Origin: Streptomyces vietnamensis
GTDB lineage: Bacteria; Actinomycetota; Actinomycetes; Streptomycetales; Streptomycetaceae
Direction: 5' to 3'
NCBI RefSeq assembly: GCF_000830005.1
Contig: NZ_CP010407.1
Span: 8,010,001 to 8,074,000, forward strand
DNA: 64,000 nucleotides
Positions 18,866 through 27,133 of this stretch are shown in pieces (the first letter of the stretch is position 1; each line of letters starts with the position of its first letter). Below the pieces are notes generated by a model. That model did not search any database and was not told the origin of the DNA. It was given only the letters and a program-made list of their open reading frames with translations. The position numbers and the translations under genes were made by a program.

Positions 18866-20034
18866 CACCGGCGTCCCTTCGGGAGGCCGAGCAGCCGCTC
18901 GGCGATGATGTCGCGCTGGATCTCGTTGGTGCCGGCGTAGATGGGCCCGGCGAGGGAGAAGGTGTGGCCCTCGGCCCAGCCTCCGTGCGCGGGCGCGTCC
19001 GCGGCCCCGTCGGACAGCTCGCCCAGCGGTCCGAGCAGATCGAGGGCGGTCTCGTGGAGCGCGATGTCCAGCTCGGACCAGAAGACCTTGTTGAGACTGG
19101 ACTCGGCGCCGATCGAACCCCCGGCGGCGATGCGCGAGACGCCCGCGTAGGCGAACAGCCGGTAGGCGCGGGCCTTGACGACCGCGTCGGCGACCCGGTC
19201 GCGCAGGGCGGTGTCGGACGGGTCGGCGGTCTCCCGCCACAGCCCGGTGAGCCGCTCGGCGGCGGCCGTGAACCGGCCCGGGCTGCGCAGGGTGAGCCCC
19301 CGCTCGTTGCCCGCGGTGCTCATCGCGACCCGCCAGCCCTGCCCCGGCGCGCCGATCACGTCCTCGTCGGGCACGAACACGTCGTCGAGGAAGAGCTCCG
19401 CGAAGGCGGGCTTGCCGTCGAGCCGCCCGATGGGCCGTACGGTCACCCCGTCGGCGTCGAGCGGGAACATCAGGTACGTCAGGCCCTGGTGCGGCTTCGC
19501 GGCGTCGGGGTCGCTGCGGAACAGGCCGAAGGCGCGGTCGGCGAAGGCCGCCCGGGACGACCAGGTCTTCTGGCCGCGCAGGAGCCAGCCGCCGTCGGTC
19601 CGCACGGCCGTGGACCGCAGCGAGGCGAGGTCGGAGCCGGACTCGGGCTCGGACCAGGCCTGGGCCCAGATGACCTCGCCGCTCGCCATGGACGGCAGGA
19701 CGCGGGCGCGCTGCTCGTCGGTGCCGTGCTCGAAGAGGGTGGGGGCGAGGAGGTTGATGCCGTTCTGGCTGACCCGGCCGGGGGCGCCGGCCGCGAAGTA
19801 CTCCTCCTCGAAGATCAGCCACCGGAGGAGGGAGGCGCCCCGGCCGCCGTACTCCTCGGGCCAGGAGACCACCGACCAGCGGTCGGCGGACAGGGTCCCC
19901 TCCCACTCCCGGTGGGCGGCGAAGCCCTCCTCCGTCTCCAGGGAGGGCAGGGGGGTGTGGGGCACGTGGGCGGTGAGCCAGGCGCGGGCCTCGGCCCGGA
20001 AGGCGTCCTCCGCCGCGGTGAAGTCGAGGTCCAT
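18865..20034 (-). CDS. Acyl-CoA dehydrogenase, full-length FadE31-like
   Basis: 389 residues. Signature segments: WPEEYGGRGASLLRWLIFEEEYFAAGAP, QAWSEPESGSDLASLRSTAVRTDGGWLLRGQKTWSSRA (FAD/substrate loop), VFVPDEDVIGAPGQGWRVAMSTAGNERG and the C-terminal IYAGTNEIQRDIIAERLLGLPKGRR. It oxidises an acyl-CoA to its enoyl form with FAD and an electron-transfer flavoprotein. It sits between an enoyl-CoA hydratase-like gene upstream (overlapping by one base) and the short dehydrogenase downstream, all from the promoter carrying the CAA-N4-TTG operator at 20.9 kb. It is most like the mycobacterial FadE31 group. Confidence 0.87.
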   Translation of the reverse strand: MDLDFTAAEDAFRAEARAWLTAHVPHTPLPSLETEEGFAAHREWEGTLSADRWSVVSWPEEYGGRGASLLRWLIFEEEYFAAGAPGRVSQNGINLLAPTLFEHGTDEQRARVLPSMASGEVIWAQAWSEPESGSDLASLRSTAVRTDGGWLLRGQKTWSSRAAFADRAFGLFRSDPDAAKPHQGLTYLMFPLDADGVTVRPIGRLDGKPAFAELFLDDVFVPDEDVIGAPGQGWRVAMSTAGNERGLTLRSPGRFTAAAERLTGLWRETADPSDTALRDRVADAVVKARAYRLFAYAGVSRIAAGGSIGAESSLNKVFWSELDIALHETALDLLGPLGELSDGAADAPAHGGWAEGHTFSLAGPIYAGTNEIQRDIIAERLLGLPKGRR

Positions 20035-20891
20035 CAGGCTCCAGCCGCCTTCATCGAGCGTATGTCCATGCCGCCGAGCGCGTCGGGGGCGGTCTCGGCG
20101 TTGTGCGCGTGCGCGAGGTGGTGCAGGCCGAAGACCGAGTCCATGCCGGTGTGCAGGCCCTGGAGGTCCTCGGCCTGGTTGACGGCGCGCTTGGTCAGGG
20201 CCAGGCCCATGCGGGGCATCTCGGCGATGCGGTTCGCCAACTCCAAGGTCCTCTCCCTGAGTTCCCCGGTCGGCACGACCCGGTTGACCATGCCGACCTC
20301 GTAGGCGCGCCGGGCGTCCATGCGGTCGCCGGTGTAGAGGAACTCCTTGGCGATGCGCGGGGGCATCACCCACGGGTGGGCGAAGTACTCGACGCCGGGG
20401 ATGCCCATGCGGACCACCGGGTCGGCGAAGAACGCGTCCTCGGAGGCCACGATGAGGTCGCACACCCAGGCGAGCATCAGGCCGCCCGCGACGCAGGCGC
20501 CCTGCACCGAGGCGATCACGGGCTTGGGCAGTTCGCGCCAGCGTCGGCACATGCCCAGGTAGACCTCGGACTCACGGGCGAAGCGGCTCTCCGCGCCCTG
20601 CTTGTCCGAGTGGTCCCACCAGAGCCCGGCCCGCCGGTCGAACGGCAGATGGGCGTCCCGCTCGGGGGTGCCGATGTCGTGGCCGGCGGAGAAGTGCCTC
20701 CCCGCTCCGGCGAGCACGACGACCTTCACCTCGTCGTCGTCGGCCGCGCGGTAGAAGGCGCGGTCGAGGGCGTAGGTCATCGCGGAGTTCTGGGCGTTGC
20801 GGTAATCGGGCCGGTCCATCGTGACCACGGCCACCGGGCCGAGGCGTTCGTAGCGGACCGGGCCCGTGGATGCGGTGCGGGCAGCGGACAT
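20034..20891 (-). CDS. Enoyl-CoA hydratase/isomerase family protein
   Basis: 285 residues of crotonase fold. Seen: VAVVTMDRPDYRNAQNSAM, VVVLAGAGRHFSAGHDIG (first oxyanion-hole segment), KPVIASVQGACVAGGLMLAWVCDLIVASEDAFFADPVVRMGIPG (second oxyanion hole, with GG). An inserted acidic/Trp-rich loop near residue 90 (AGLWWDHSDKQGAESRFARESEVYL) lengthens it slightly relative to 260-residue hydratases. First gene of a four- or five-gene minus-strand operon that includes FadE-type dehydrogenases. It may hydrate an unsaturated CoA ester of the C/D-ring remnant; exact substrate unknown. The start lies 13 bp from the 17-bp operator. Confidence 0.85.
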   Translation of the reverse strand: MSAARTASTGPVRYERLGPVAVVTMDRPDYRNAQNSAMTYALDRAFYRAADDDEVKVVVLAGAGRHFSAGHDIGTPERDAHLPFDRRAGLWWDHSDKQGAESRFARESEVYLGMCRRWRELPKPVIASVQGACVAGGLMLAWVCDLIVASEDAFFADPVVRMGIPGVEYFAHPWVMPPRIAKEFLYTGDRMDARRAYEVGMVNRVVPTGELRERTLELANRIAEMPRMGLALTKRAVNQAEDLQGLHTGMDSVFGLHHLAHAHNAETAPDALGGMDIRSMKAAGA

Positions 20892-20903
20892 CCGCCCTCC
20901 TTC

Positions 20904-20920
20904 CCTAACAAGTGTTTGGT
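20904..20920. promoter_or_regulatory. KstR2-like operator, divergent promoter 1
   Basis: CCTAACAAGTGTTTGGT. Its reverse complement is identical to the site at 28797-28813 except for two central bases. The core is CAA-N4-TTG, the same spacing as the known KstR2 consensus core (CAAGnnCTTG). It sits 13 bp before the minus-strand hydratase start and 17 bp before the plus-strand dehydrogenase start, so one bound TetR dimer could block both promoters. Confidence 0.75.
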
Positions 20921-20936
20921 AGGTTAACGTACGGCC

Positions 20937-22103
20937 ATGAGCAACGTCGAGGAGTTCCGCAGAGAGGTCCGCGGCTGGCTGAGCGCCAACCTCACGGGCG
21001 AGTTCGCCGCCCTGCGCGGGCGCGGCGGCCCCGGACGGGAACACGAGGCGCACGCCGAACGCCTCGCCTGGGAGCGGCACATGGCCGCCGCCGGGTGGAC
21101 CTGCGTCGGCTGGCCCAAGGAGTACGGCGGACGGGGCGCGAGCCTCGAACAGCAGGTCGCCTTCCACGAGGAGTACGCCCTCGCCGACGCCCCCGCCCGC
21201 GTCAGCCACATCGGCGAGCAGCTCCTGGGACCCACCCTCATCGCCTTCGGCACCCCCGAACAGCGGGAGCGCTTCCTCCCGAAGATCGTCAGCGTCGAGG
21301 AGCAGTGGTGCCAGGGCTACTCGGAGCCGGACGCCGGCTCGGACCTGGCCAACGTACGCACCCGCGCCGAGCGGGACGGCGACGACTGGGTGGTCACCGG
21401 GCAGAAGGTGTGGACCTCACTCGCGCACGAGGCCGACTGGTGCTTCGTCGTCGCCCGCACCGAACCCGGCTCCACCCGCCACCACGGCCTGTCCTATCTG
21501 CTCGTCCCCCTGGACCAGCCCGGCGTCGAGATCAGGCCGATCGTCCAGCTCACCGGGACCTCCGAGTTCAACGAGGTCTTCTTCGACGGGGCCCGTACCC
21601 ACGCCTCCCACGTCGTCGGCGCCCCCGGCGACGGCTGGCGGATCGCCATGGCCACCCTCGGCTTCGAGCGGGGCGTGTCCACCCTCGGCCAGCAGGTCGG
21701 CTTCCGCCGCGAGCTGGAAGCCCTCGTCGAACTGGCCAAGCGCAACGGCGCCGCCGCCGACCCGCTGATCCGCGACCGCATCGCCCGCGCCTGGATCGGC
21801 CTGGAGACCATCCGGTTCAACGCCCTGCGCATGCTCGACGGCGTCGCCGCCGGAGCACCGGGACCCGAGGCCTCCATCGGGAAGATCTTCTGGGCCACCT
21901 GGCACCGCGAGCTCGGCGAACTCGCCATGGACGTCTGCGGAGCCGGGGGAATGCTGGCCGACGGCGAGCCGTACGACCTCACCGACTGGCAGCGGCTCTA
22001 CCTCTTCTCCCGCTCCGACACCATCTACGCCGGCTCCAACGAGATCCAGCGGAACATCATCGCCGAGCGCGTCCTCGGCCTGCCCAAGGAGGTCCGCCCA
22101 TGA
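20937..22103 (+). CDS. fadE30: Acyl-CoA dehydrogenase, FadE30-like
   Basis: 388 residues. Seen: MSNVEEFRREVRGWLSANL, WPKEYGGRGASLEQQVAFHEEYALADAP, QGYSEPDAGSDLANVRTRAERDGDDWVVTGQKVWTS, ASHVVGAPGDGWRIAMATLGFERG, IYAGSNEIQRNIIAERVLGLPKEV. Position directly before an IpdF-like SDR and a KstR2-like regulator, and length 385-390, match mycobacterial fadE30, which acts on a CoA thioester of the HIP pathway soon after FadD3. The stop overlaps the next start (ATGA), so it is translationally coupled. Symbol assigned by synteny and length. Confidence 0.82.
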   Translation: MSNVEEFRREVRGWLSANLTGEFAALRGRGGPGREHEAHAERLAWERHMAAAGWTCVGWPKEYGGRGASLEQQVAFHEEYALADAPARVSHIGEQLLGPTLIAFGTPEQRERFLPKIVSVEEQWCQGYSEPDAGSDLANVRTRAERDGDDWVVTGQKVWTSLAHEADWCFVVARTEPGSTRHHGLSYLLVPLDQPGVEIRPIVQLTGTSEFNEVFFDGARTHASHVVGAPGDGWRIAMATLGFERGVSTLGQQVGFRRELEALVELAKRNGAAADPLIRDRIARAWIGLETIRFNALRMLDGVAAGAPGPEASIGKIFWATWHRELGELAMDVCGAGGMLADGEPYDLTDWQRLYLFSRSDTIYAGSNEIQRNIIAERVLGLPKEVRP

Positions 22104-22888
22104 CCGGCACCCCACCCCCCTACGTGCCGGGCCACGGTCTGCTCGCCGGCCGCGACGCCGTCGTCACCGCCGCCGCGGGCGCCGGCATCGGCGGCGCCAC
22201 CGCCCGACGCCTCCTGGAGGAAGGCGCACGCGTGGTCGTCTCCGACGCCCACGCCCGCCGGCTCAAGGAGTCCGAGGCCGAACTCGCCGCCGAGTTCGGC
22301 GCGGACCGCGTCGCCGCCCTGCCCTGCGACGTCACCGACGAGACCCAGGTCGCCGCCCTGTTCGACCTCGCCGTCGAGCGCCACGGACGCCTCGACATCG
22401 TCGTCAACAACGCCGGCCTCGGCGGCACCGCCGACCTCGTCGACATGGCCGACGAACAGTGGGACAAGGTCCTCGACGTCACCCTCAACGGCACCTTCCG
22501 CTGCACCCGCGCCGCACTGCGCCGCATGAAGGAAGCGGGCGCCGGGGGAGTCGTCGTCAACAACGCCTCCGTGATCGGCTGGCGCGCCCAGAAGGGACAG
22601 GCCCACTACGCCGCCGCCAAGGCCGGCGTCATGGCCCTCACCCGCTGCGCCGCCCTGGAGGCCGCCGAGTACGGGGTACGGGTCAACGCCGTCTCCCCGA
22701 GCCTGGCCATGCACCCGCACCTGGTGAAGGTGACCACCCCCGAACTCCTCGAAGAACTGACCTCCCGCGAGGCCTTCGGCCGCTACGCGGAGCCGTGGGA
22801 GGTGGCCAACGTCATCGTCTTCCTGGCCAGCGGCTACTCCTCGTACCTGACGGGCGAGGTCCTCTCCGTCAGCAGTCAGCACCCGTGA
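22100..22888 (+). CDS. ipdF: Short-chain dehydrogenase, IpdF-like (C/D-ring catabolism)
   Basis: 262 residues of SDR fold: VVTAAAGAGIGGATARRLLEEGARVVVSD (TGxxxGIG-type cofactor site with Ala replacing the first Gly), DIVVNNAGLGG (NNAG), Ser near VVVNNASVIGW, and the YAAAKAG catalytic Tyr-x3-Lys. In Mycobacterium IpdF oxidises the hydroxyl of 5-hydroxy-HIC-CoA and lies between fadE30 and kstR2, as here. It overlaps both neighbours (ATGA before, GTGA after). Ring position specificity cannot be read from the sequence. Confidence 0.82.
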   Translation: MTGTPPPYVPGHGLLAGRDAVVTAAAGAGIGGATARRLLEEGARVVVSDAHARRLKESEAELAAEFGADRVAALPCDVTDETQVAALFDLAVERHGRLDIVVNNAGLGGTADLVDMADEQWDKVLDVTLNGTFRCTRAALRRMKEAGAGGVVVNNASVIGWRAQKGQAHYAAAKAGVMALTRCAALEAAEYGVRVNAVSPSLAMHPHLVKVTTPELLEELTSREAFGRYAEPWEVANVIVFLASGYSSYLTGEVLSVSSQHP

Positions 22889-23478
22889 GACCGGCGCCCG
22901 AGCGGCGCCGCGAGATCCTGGACACGGCGGCCGAGGTCTTCGCCGCGCAGGGGTACGACGCCACCACCGTCCGCCGCATCGCCGACGCGGCCGGCCTGCT
23001 CGCCGGCAGCCTCTACTACCACTTCGACTCCAAGGAGTCGATGCTCGACGAGATCCTCGCGTCCTTCCTGCGCGAGCTGTGGGGCAGATACGACGCCGTG
23101 CTCGCCGCCGGCCTCGACCCCCGGCAGACCATCGAGGCCCTCGTCACCGAGTCCTTCCGCGAGATCGACCGGCACCGCGCCGCCGTCGCCATCTTCCAGA
23201 AGGAGTCCCGGCACCTCCAGGAACTGCCGCGCTTCGGCTACCTGGCCGACGCGCAGCACCGATTCGAGGAGGCCTGGCTCGGGACCCTGGAGCGCGGCGT
23301 CGCCGCCGGGGTCTTCCGCGCCGACCTCGACGTCCGCCTCACCTACCGCTTCGTGCGCGACACCGTCTGGGTCGCCGCGTCCTGGTACCGGCCGGGCGGA
23401 CAGCACAGCCCGGAGGAGATCGCCCGCCAGTACCTGTCCATGGTCCTGGAGGGCATCGCCTTCATCACCCGTACATGA
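22885..23478 (+). CDS. kstR2: TetR-family regulator, KstR2-like
   Basis: 197 residues, GTG start overlapping the SDR stop. Helix-turn-helix region RREILDTAAEVFAAQGYDATTVRRIADAAGLLAGSLYYHFDSKESMLDEIL is followed by FREIDRHRAAVAIFQKESRHLQELPRFGYL and VRDTVWVAASWYRPGGQHSPEEIARQYLSMVLEGI, which recalls KstR2, the HIP-CoA-responsive repressor of C/D-ring genes. It belongs to the operon it probably represses. The two near-identical 17-bp sites at 20.9 and 28.8 kb are the likely operators. The name rests on resemblance plus regulon content. Confidence 0.8.
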   Translation: MRPAPERRREILDTAAEVFAAQGYDATTVRRIADAAGLLAGSLYYHFDSKESMLDEILASFLRELWGRYDAVLAAGLDPRQTIEALVTESFREIDRHRAAVAIFQKESRHLQELPRFGYLADAQHRFEEAWLGTLERGVAAGVFRADLDVRLTYRFVRDTVWVAASWYRPGGQHSPEEIARQYLSMVLEGIAFITRT

Positions 23479-23511
23479 CATGACATCGTGGACAGAGAAG
23501 AAGGAGCCGTC

Positions 23512-24669
23512 ATGGCCGAGGCATACATCGTCGAAGCGGTACGCACCCCGGTCGGCCGGCGGAACGGCGGCCTTTCCGCCGTCCACCCGGCCGACCTCGG
23601 AGCCCATGTTCTCAAGGCGCTCATGGAGCGCTCGGGCGCCGACCCGGCCGCCGTCGAGGACGTCGTCTTCGGCTGCCTGGACACCGTCGGCCCGCAGGCC
23701 GGCGACATAGCCCGCACCGCCTGGCTGGCCGCCGGACTGCCCGAGGAGGTGCCCGGCACGACCGTGGACCGGCAGTGCGGCTCCTCCCAGCAGGCCCTGC
23801 ACTTTGCCGCACAGGGCGTCCTGTCCGGCACCCAGGACCTGGTGGTCGCCGGCGGCGTGCAGAACATGTCGATGATCCCCATCGCCTTCGCCAGCCGCCA
23901 GGCCGCCGACCCGCTCGGCCTCACCGAGGGCCCGTACATCGGCTCCGAGGGCTGGCGCGCCCGCTACGGCGACCAGCCGGTCAACCAGTTCCACGGCGCC
24001 GAGCTCATCGCCGCCAAGTGGGACATCTCCCGCCGGGACATGGAGGAGTTCGCCCTGCGCTCGCACCAGCGGGCCGCCCGCGCCATCGACGAGGGCCGCT
24101 TCGACCGCGAGATCGTCCCGTACGGGGACGTCACCACCGACGAGGGCCCGCGCCGCGACACCACCCTGGAGAAGATGGCCGGCCTGAAGCCGCTGGTCGA
24201 GGGCGGCCGGCTGACCGCCGCGGTCTCCTCGCAGGTCTCCGACGGCGCCTCGGCGATGCTGATCGCCTCGGAGCGCGCCGTACGCGAACACGGACTGACG
24301 CCGCGCGCCCGGGTCCACCACCTGTCCGTCCGGGGCGAGGACCCGATCCGCATGCTGTCCGCCCCGATCCCGGCGACGGCGTACGCGCTGAAGAAGGCCG
24401 GGATGACGCTCGACGACATCGACCTGGTGGAGATCAACGAGGCCTTCGCCTCGGTCGTCCTCGCCTGGCTGAAGGAGACCGGCGCCGACCCGGAGAAGGT
24501 CAACGTCAACGGCGGCGCCATCGCCCTCGGCCACCCCCTCGGCGCGACCGGCACCAAGCTGACCACCACCCTGCTCCACGAACTGGAGCGCACCGGGGGC
24601 CGGTACGGCCTCCAGACCATGTGTGAGGGCGGCGGTCAGGCGAACGTGACGATCATCGAGCGTCTGTGA
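23512..24669 (+). CDS. fadA6: Thiolase (acetyl-CoA acyltransferase), FadA6-like
   Basis: 385 residues, AAGGAG before the ATG. Acylation Cys89 in VDRQCGSSQQAL, NEAFAS, the catalytic His in GGAIALGHPLGATGT and the second Cys in MCEGGGQANV are all present, so it should be an active degradative thiolase. FadA6 of Mycobacterium cleaves the open-chain MOODA-CoA formed from rings C/D and neighbours kstR2, as here. Its 3' end overlaps the converging VOC gene by 17 bp. A start 24 bp upstream (GTG) is possible but lacks the ribosome binding site. Confidence 0.87.
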   Translation: MAEAYIVEAVRTPVGRRNGGLSAVHPADLGAHVLKALMERSGADPAAVEDVVFGCLDTVGPQAGDIARTAWLAAGLPEEVPGTTVDRQCGSSQQALHFAAQGVLSGTQDLVVAGGVQNMSMIPIAFASRQAADPLGLTEGPYIGSEGWRARYGDQPVNQFHGAELIAAKWDISRRDMEEFALRSHQRAARAIDEGRFDREIVPYGDVTTDEGPRRDTTLEKMAGLKPLVEGGRLTAAVSSQVSDGASAMLIASERAVREHGLTPRARVHHLSVRGEDPIRMLSAPIPATAYALKKAGMTLDDIDLVEINEAFASVVLAWLKETGADPEKVNVNGGAIALGHPLGATGTKLTTTLLHELERTGGRYGLQTMCEGGGQANVTIIERL

Positions 24670-25207
24670 CGTTCCCGAACTCGGAGCCGAAGAGCTTCTG
24701 CCACACCGCGTGATCGGTGCGGGGACCGCCGGGGGTCTCCGCACCGTACTCGGCGATCTCGGCGTCGATGTCCAGCGGGAGGGTGGGCGAGGTCATCGCC
24801 GACAGCTCCTTGGCCACCGCGTGGTCGGGGACCAGCCAGCACACCTCGAACTCGATGCCGTCCGGGTCGCGGCCGTACAGGGCCTTGGTGGAGGCGTGGT
24901 TGCTCGCCCCGGTCAGGGCCCCGGCCTCGGCGAGCCGGGTCCGCATCCGGCGCAGCTCCGCCAGCGTGTCCACCTCCCAGGCCAGGTGGTACAGGCCGAC
25001 CCGCCCGGTGCGCTGCCCGGAGCCCGGGCCGGGGGACTGGAACAGGCCGAGGTCGTGGTCGTTGGCGGAGCCCGCCGCCTGGAGGAAGGCCGCCCCGGGG
25101 AACGCCTGCGGCAGCGGCCGGAATTCGAGGACGTCGCGGTAGAAGGCGAGGCTGCGCTCCAGGTCGGAGACGAAGAGGACGGCGTGGTTCAGCCGCTGGA
25201 TCGGCAT
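24653..25207 (-). CDS. VOC-family protein, catechol-2,3-dioxygenase-like
   Basis: 184 residues, one pair of vicinal-oxygen-chelate modules. Probable metal ligands are all in place: His in LNHAVLFVSDLERSLAFYRDVLEF, His in GLYHLAWEVDT and Glu in GIEFEVCW. The module order and the QAAGSANDHDLGLFQ strand fit the glyoxalase/small extradiol dioxygenase group. It has no counterpart I recall in the core mycobacterial HIP gene set, yet lies inside this cluster, converging on the thiolase with 17 bp overlap and upstream of ipdC on the same sense. Function unknown; a dioxygenase, epimerase or isomerase on a CoA or ring intermediate is possible. Confidence 0.75.
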   Translation of the reverse strand: MPIQRLNHAVLFVSDLERSLAFYRDVLEFRPLPQAFPGAAFLQAAGSANDHDLGLFQSPGPGSGQRTGRVGLYHLAWEVDTLAELRRMRTRLAEAGALTGASNHASTKALYGRDPDGIEFEVCWLVPDHAVAKELSAMTSPTLPLDIDAEIAEYGAETPGGPRTDHAVWQKLFGSEFGNVTDAR

Positions 25208-25304
25208 GGCGGTTCCGTTCGGGGTAGGTGCGGGGCAGATCAGGGGGAACACGTGTCCGCCGGGGTGAAGGTACCCCGGCGGACACGTTCGTGCGGGTGA
25301 CGGG

Positions 25305-26369
25305 TCAGTCCACGGCGGGCAGGGCGCGGAGCGCGGCCTGCGCCTCGGCCATCAGGCGGTCGACGAGCTCGGCGCAGGACGGCAGGTCGTCGATCAGGCC
25401 GGCGACCTGCCCGGAGGCCATCACGCCCAGATCGGTACGGCCCTCGACCATGGACGCCTTGAGCAGCATCGGGGTGTTGGCCGCCAGCAGGATCTGGCTC
25501 CACGTCAGGTCCTTGCCGTGCTTCATCGCCAGGCCGTCACGGACCATCTGCGGCCAGCTCATGCCGGACTCGCGACGGAAGGCCGACGCGTGCCGGACCG
25601 CGCGAAGGAGCGAGGAGGCCCGGCCCGAGCGTTCGAGGGCGTCGACCAGCTCCGTACGCAGCATCCGGTGCGGCAGTCCGTCCACCTTCGTGGTGACGGT
25701 GACGTCCGTGACCGCCGCGGCGAGGTAGCGGGCCTTCACCGCGTCGGGGACCGTGCTGTCGGAGGTGAGCAGGAAGCGCGTGCCCATGGCGATCCCGGCG
25801 GCGCCGTAGGCGAGGGCCGCGACCAGGCCGCGCCCGTCGTGGAAGCCGCCGGCCGCGACGACCGGGATGTCCACGGCGTCCACGACCTGCGGCAGCAGGA
25901 CGGTGGTGGCGACGCTGCCGGTGTGGCCGCCGCCCTCCCCGCCCTGCACGATCACCGCGTCGGCGCCCCAGGCCGCGACCTTCTCGGCGTGCCGCCTGGC
26001 CCCGATGGAGGGGATCACGACGACGCCCGCGTCCTTGAGCCGCGCGATCAGCTCGCGGGACGGCGCGAGCGCGAAGGAGGCGACCTTCACGCCCTCGTCG
26101 ATGATGATCCGCACGCGCTCGGCGGCGTCCCCGGCGTCCGCGCGCAGGTTCACGCCGAAGGGCGCATCCGTACGGGACTTGACCTCGCGCACCGCGGAGC
26201 GGAGCTGGTCGACGGTCATCGTCGCCGAGGCCAGGATCCCGAGCGCCCCGGCGTTGGCGGTGGCCGAGACCAGGCGGGGACCGGCCACCCACCCCATGCC
26301 GGTCTGCACGACCGGGTGGCGCACCCCGACGAGTTCGGTGAGCCGGGTGCCGATCGTGACGTCGCTCAT
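25305..26369 (-). CDS. ipdC: Flavin-dependent oxidoreductase, nitronate monooxygenase/2-nitropropane dioxygenase fold, IpdC-like
   Basis: 354 residues. TIM-barrel FMN enzyme: HPVVQTGMGWVAGPRLVSATANAGALGILAS at the N-terminus, GVNLRADAG, VVIPSIGARRHAEKVAAWGADAVIVQGGEGGGHTG with the phosphate-binding glycines, and VVAAGGFHDGRGLVAALAYGAAGIAMGTRFLLTSDS. In Mycobacterium the ipdABC trio and echA20 are adjacent; IpdC acts on the C/D-ring CoA ester before hydrolytic ring opening. Here ipdC overlaps ipdB (ATGA) and is the last gene of echA20-ipdA-ipdB-ipdC, driven from the operator at 28.8 kb. Confidence 0.85.
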   Translation of the reverse strand: MSDVTIGTRLTELVGVRHPVVQTGMGWVAGPRLVSATANAGALGILASATMTVDQLRSAVREVKSRTDAPFGVNLRADAGDAAERVRIIIDEGVKVASFALAPSRELIARLKDAGVVVIPSIGARRHAEKVAAWGADAVIVQGGEGGGHTGSVATTVLLPQVVDAVDIPVVAAGGFHDGRGLVAALAYGAAGIAMGTRFLLTSDSTVPDAVKARYLAAAVTDVTVTTKVDGLPHRMLRTELVDALERSGRASSLLRAVRHASAFRRESGMSWPQMVRDGLAMKHGKDLTWSQILLAANTPMLLKASMVEGRTDLGVMASGQVAGLIDDLPSCAELVDRLMAEAQAALRALPAVD

Positions 26370-27133
26370 GAGGGGACCTCCCGGTCGCGCAGCCCCTTCG
26401 GGTCGATCTCCTCGCGGATCAGCCGCAGTTCCTCGGCGGTGGGCTCACGGGTGTACGGCACCTCGTCGGGCACGGTCAGCGCGAAGCCGGTCGCCGCCAG
26501 GACCTCCTCGACCGTCACGCCGGGGTGCAGCGAACGCAGCCGCATGGTGCGGTCCGGGGTCTCGAAGTCGAAGACGCCGAGGTCGCTGATGACGTCCGGG
26601 AGGCGGTGGTAGCGGGTCGCGGAGGGGCCGGCCGCGGCCGCCCGGTCGTAGCCGACGCCGGAGACCATGTCGACCCGCTCGACGAAGACGCGCGTCGAGT
26701 GCTTGGGGACCCAGTAACTGGTCGGGTTGTTCAGGGTGTTGACCGGCGCGCCGCGCACGCCGAGGAGCTGGCGCTTCGGCCGCGCCCAGTCGCCGATGCA
26801 GCTGATGTTCTGGTTGCCGTACCGGTCGAGCTGGCTCGCGCCCATCATCACGTGCCGGCGCCCGGTGGCGACCATGGCCAGGTGCTGCCGGTACGGCAGC
26901 CAGCCCTCCACCACCCCCGGCGCGGCGCCGACCGCCGGCACGTCGGCGATGAGCAGCGCCTCCCCGTCGGTCAGCAGCAGGTCGGGGGAGAAGGTGAGCT
27001 TCGCGAGCCGGGCGCCGATCATCGGGACGGTGCCCATCGGGCTGGCCAGGACCTCGCCCGCGCTCCGCCAGGCCTCGGCGCAGGCGACGACGCAGTACTC
27101 GGCCCGCGTCGCGTTCGTCAGGGTGCCGCTCAC
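26366..27133 (-). CDS. ipdB: CoA-transferase-fold subunit beta, IpdB-like ring hydrolase
   Basis: 255 residues, GTG start overlapping the ipdA stop (GTGA). Class I CoA-transferase fold: TRAEYCVVACAEAWRSAGEVLASPMGTVPMIGARLAK, RRHVMMGASQLDRYGNQNISCIGDWARPKRQLLGVRGAPVNTLNNPTSYWVPKHSTRVFVERVDMVSG. Mycobacterial IpdAB has this fold but works as a hydrolase that opens ring C of COCHEA-CoA. The run of ipdA and ipdB beside echA20 supports that role over a generic CoA transferase. Confidence 0.87.
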   Translation of the reverse strand: MSGTLTNATRAEYCVVACAEAWRSAGEVLASPMGTVPMIGARLAKLTFSPDLLLTDGEALLIADVPAVGAAPGVVEGWLPYRQHLAMVATGRRHVMMGASQLDRYGNQNISCIGDWARPKRQLLGVRGAPVNTLNNPTSYWVPKHSTRVFVERVDMVSGVGYDRAAAAGPSATRYHRLPDVISDLGVFDFETPDRTMRLRSLHPGVTVEEVLAATGFALTVPDEVPYTREPTAEELRLIREEIDPKGLRDREVPS

